Shown: positions 60,152-64,000 of the stretch, in pieces
How the letters are laid out: every line of letters starts with the position of its first letter
Position numbering within the stretch: the stretch's first letter is position 1
DNA from: Todiramphus chloris collaris
Taxonomy: Eukaryota; Chordata; Aves; Coraciiformes; Alcedinidae
DNA: 64,000 nucleotides
Direction: 5' to 3'
NCBI GenBank assembly: GCA_025345505.1
Contig: JANVCC010000026.1
Coordinates: forward strand, 1,055,069 to 1,119,068
Position numbers and translations under genes: made by a program
The notes under the pieces: model-generated
What the model was told of the DNA's origin: nothing
The model's input: only the letters and a program-made list of their open reading frames with translations
Database searches by the model: none

Positions 60152-63100
60152 TTGAATGAAAACTTTTAATGCCAAGGGAGGAGATCAGTTTGACATGGAA
60201 TTCAGATGCTGTTGCTTTTGTAAGGAGAAAAGGCCCACTGGACTGAAGAGTGACTACAGCTGGTGGACTGAACCATTTCCTTGAGGAAGTACTCATTCAG
60301 TCCATGTCCCGAAGGGTTAAGAAAACAGAAACCTCTAGTTTTACTGAGTTGTTGTTATGTACGTTACCACGGGAACCGTAGCTGGAATGTTTAAATGCAT
60401 TGCTTCTCCCCAAGCCCACAGGAGTGGAGCTTGAGCGTCTTGGTGTGCCCTAATCCTCGCGATTAGCTTCTATGCAGCGGGGGGCTTGCGGGGCTGAATC
60501 TGACTAAATACTCGTCAGTGACAATAGGTAACATTCCCACTGTGCGGGTGGAGCGAGTGAGTTGAGCATCGTGCTCACGTGAATTGCAACCAAAAGCAGC
60601 CAAGGGAGTATATTAATAGCCTCCCCCATTGCTCCTCCCTGAACTCCACGGACTTCTTTTATTAATACATGTGACAGAAATTAATGAGCTCCAAGGAGCT
60701 CCTCTTAAGACTGAGGTAAGAGAAATCACGAGGTCGACCGATCTTGACTCAGATGTTTAGTACCCGCGTTGCCTTGCCTTGCGTGCGAACGACCTTAGCT
60801 TCACTGGCGTAAAACCGGAGGAAGCTCTCTATTGAAACAGATCGTTTCAACAGAGGAGGCAAATTTTAGCTTCTCTTCCATTTTAATGGCGAGGCCCATG
60901 CACTGAGAATGGACCAGGCTGCAGAAAGTCTGCTCTGGCGCTTGTCATTGCAGATCAACTGCTATACATATCTATCTCTATATGTATATATCTGTAGAGG
61001 CCGACTGCGGCTGAGATCTTTCAGGAAGCTAGGAGTAACAACAAGGTCCAACTCTCCCATTGCCTTCTGACATGCCATTGCTCTCAAGCGCTGGCCTCAT
61101 TCTACCACCACGCTTCTTTTCAGGAGCCACTGGCAGCACCCGGTTGACTCAAAGCTAGCTGAGCGATACTCAGCCCCGGGTTGAGTCAAACCTTCTTCCG
61201 AGCGTAAACTGCCCCATGCTTTGCCCGGTTTCTGTATTTCTGCTGGTATGTGGAAGGAACTGCATTCAGGGGAATGCTTTCAGTTTCGTACTTGTACCCC
61301 TCCTATCAGTGCCCACGATCTCTGTGGCTCAGGTTTGTCCTTCATCACCCGGATTTATCTAAGTTTGTGTTTAATACAGTCCCTTACAAGTCTCTGATCT
61401 CAAAACAGAAGCTCTGATATGAGCTCAGTCCGCTACGTAAAAGATGAAGAGGGTATGGAAAGCAGGGGGAAAGCATAACCAATGCGCCGCACTCCTCAGA
61501 AGAGTTAATCCTGCACCGGGTACTAAACTCCAGGGACCTAATGACAGATATGTGGGCCACTCCTCACGTCTTTCATTTTCGTGCTATTTGCTGCCTCAAG
61601 ATAAGGTAAAGCAAAAATCTGCCTTTTTTCCTTCTACTGGGTGCAGGAAACTTTTGTTTTGGCAGCGCTTCTTTCTGTCATTCACAAAGTTTGTTTTTCT
61701 CGTGAGTTTTTGGGGAGCTTTTTATTCCGTGTCCGAGCATGGAGGAGAAATGCGTTCTTGTCCGTAAGTTACGCGCCCCTTACGGTGCCCCTTAGTTACA
61801 CGGCACAAGGAAAAGAGAAACGGAATCCATGGCATCTTGCAGAAATGCTGCACTATATCGTTTGCCCTGGTTAAACATTCCCAGAAAGGGAATAACATGA
61901 CCCTGCGGAGCTCCGGAGTGTCTCCTGGCCGTCGTGCTGCATTTAGGATAACGCTGAAGTAGCGCTGGGTTCTGGGCAAACTGGTTTTCAGATCTGAGCT
62001 ACAGAGATCAGATTTATTTCCTCTTCATATTATTACAACACCGTCTCTTCCATACCTGGAATAAGTGGCAACTGGAGCCTTGAAAAGCAATACTCAACAG
62101 CTGTGGGAGAATTTCAGCGTCACTTAGCCACGTGCCCAAATCTTCACCCACCTCTTTTGATTTTTGGCCAAACGCCTTGAAGCACGCCTGTAAAAATAAT
62201 GACAGAAGTCTTGTACATACAGATTTTTTGCAGTATGCAACTCTGACATTTTTTGCAGCAAGCGCGGCTGTCAGCTTTCGCCTTGTGTTCCAAATATTCA
62301 GGGAGATGACAAAGTGGAAAGGGGAAAAAAAAGGGGTAACGCGATCACTTTTTTCAAACCCTGCAAGAATCAAGCGTTGCATTGTTGGGTCGAGTCTGGA
62401 ATGGTTTCGCTTTCTCCTTGGCACCTACCTTTAATCCGCTTTATCTCGTTCTAAAATGCTTTGGTGAGGGACGCTGAGCACTGAATCCGGTCAGCTCTTT
62501 ACAGCTGCTGGGGTTTTCTGAATCATACCTCAGTGCCTTCATGGCTACTGGTCCCCAATCAAATGACAGAATGGAGCAAACTGCTGGGTCTAAATAGAAG
62601 CTTATATAGCATTTGAACGCACACCTGCAGTTTGTGACTTGTGTCAGCTGCTTCGTCTTTACAGCTCGTACTTGAACCCTGCCCATTCCTATGCACGCAG
62701 TTTAAATATGCACCTTCGAGATCAAATGCTTTAGCTGCTTATAGTTAACACTTCTCCTGGAAGCATCATGCTCTCCCCAAAGCTGCAAAAAACTTTCACG
62801 CCTTTCTAAACAAGCCCCTCATAGGCAAAATGCTGGCTGGTAGAGTGGGTTTTGGTTGCATGTGAAATCACCTGCAACTGGGAGACAAAAGGGTTTTAAT
62901 GGTGTAAATAAGGGAGAAAATAAAGCCCTGTCCTTTAAAGGTGCACGCTGGAATCGCAAGGTAGCGGAGACCATGTTCCCACGGCGCGTGTACAGAACAG
63001 CCCTTTTCTCATGTGTAAGTAATATTATTGTAAACTACGAATTATGGTTTACCCGCCGTTCCTCCAATTAACAGCTTCCTTTCTGTTGTGTTCGATTAAT

Positions 63101-64000
63101 TAGCTATTGGAAATACACAGAGGCGAGCATTCATGCAAGGAGCCAGGCCCTTTGGCACCAGTGGGTGCTGGGGACGCTGGGGACATTGGTGTACCGCTGC
63201 CGTCGGTGCTGGGCTGCAGGGCAACCACCCCAGCAGCCCCCGTGGCCTTTGGTGAGCCCCTGTGAGGCTTTCTTCAGTTGATATAAACTGGTAACTCGAG
63301 CAGTCCGAGTCAACACTACAGGGGCCTCTGCAGGGGGAAGCGCAGACCCTAAACATGCTCCCCAGAGCCCTCCCAGCCAGGTTCAAAGAACACCGTTTTA
63401 ACCATCCCTGAAATGAAACCCACACCCCCCCAAACCTTTACAGAGGCCACCCTCTGCTCACAGAACCTAGTCCCTTCCCTGCAGGCATCCAGGATCCTTT
63501 GAAATGGAAAATTTACGCTGTACTGAAATAGTTCATACTATAATAAACAACATAGTGCCATCATTCTGCTGGTATTCAGAGCACAATTAAACCTGAGCCT
63601 CATGCGAGTACTCCATTCGGGGTGGGAAGGTGGTGGTGGTGGGGGGACACGCACCTTACCCCCCTATGGCCCTTCCTAACACAGGAGGCTTTCCTGCTTA
63701 TCCCCCCACCCTGTAGTGAACCCCCTTTGTCCCCCCCCACATTTACACGGGGCTGGGATGGGGGGGCGTGGGGGCAATTATATAACTTATAGGTCAATTT
63801 GTAGTTTGGGCAGAAGAGCTGCAAGAACGTGGTATGTTGGCCAAGCTGCTTGTTTGCTTAAGTTCTCAGAGTTCAATGAGGTCATTTTCTCATCTTCCCT
63901 GTGTTTTCTGTATTTTCCACAGACTGCCAGCCTCAAACAACACCCTCTTTCTTCGCATTAGAAATGGAAACACGTCCTCTGCAGGAATTTTCCACTTAAT
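57576..64000. other. Non-genic sequence, 6.4 kb, no gene seen
   Basis: No repeat family or coding gene was recognised. The region holds a (TA)n(TG)n microsatellite at 60117-60152, a 16-base near-palindrome GAGCTCCAAGGAGCTC at 60686-60701 in an ATTA-rich setting, and a C/G-rich low-complexity patch near 63610-63775. Open frames up to 161 codons (the longest overlapping the solo LTR) lack domains. Confidence 0.5.
60117..60152. repeat. (TA)n(TG)n microsatellite
   Basis: About six TA dinucleotides are followed by about ten TG dinucleotides. Such compound dinucleotide repeats are usually length-polymorphic. Confidence 0.95.

Overview
The window is vertebrate nuclear DNA and almost certainly from a bird. 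The main evidence is at least ten CR1 LINE pieces with the avian 3' end (a 'gttggaagggacct' core and an 'attctatgattct'-like tail), avian-type endogenous retroviral LTRs, and a few relics of old amniote repeats (MIR, an ancient CR1). No complete protein-coding host gene is visible. Most open frames are short, lack recognisable domains and overlap other frames. The only clearly protein-like sequence is the decayed CR1 reverse transcriptase at 40.3-41.6 kb.

Layout. 1-21.4 kb is intergenic or intronic DNA of ordinary composition, with CR1 tails at 0.74, 3.4, 6.3, 13.6 and 14.7 kb and a MIR relic at 12.76 kb. At 21.44-21.75 kb there is a five-copy 63-bp minisatellite. 22-37 kb is AT-richer and repeat-poor. 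It holds an ancient CR1, a possible noncoding exon at 23.89 kb, AT-rich blocks that look like candidate conserved noncoding sequence, and an imperfect 45-bp-arm foldback at 28.86-28.98 kb. CR1 copies lie at 37.45 and 40.18 kb; the second is the longest, about 1.46 kb.

43.5-49.6 kb is featureless. 49.7-51.3 kb is a strong CpG island carrying a series of polypyrimidine-CAG|GT splice-like motifs. It may start a plus-strand noncoding transcript that runs through an LTR-like segment (about 52.2-52.76 kb) to a polyadenylation signal at 53.38 kb. 53.4-56.2 kb remains GC-rich with long but unconvincing frames on both strands. A solo ERV LTR in antisense orientation occupies 56.79-57.58 kb. 57.6-64 kb has no gene that I can see.

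The window reads as a gene-poor stretch, either intergenic or inside long introns. Its one promoter-like locus is the 49.7-53.4 kb CpG island unit. The most interesting items are that unit, the foldback at 28.9 kb, the minisatellite that is open on both strands, and the isolated exon-like segments with strong splice signals. Family assignments rest on recall of consensus sequences and no database search was run.
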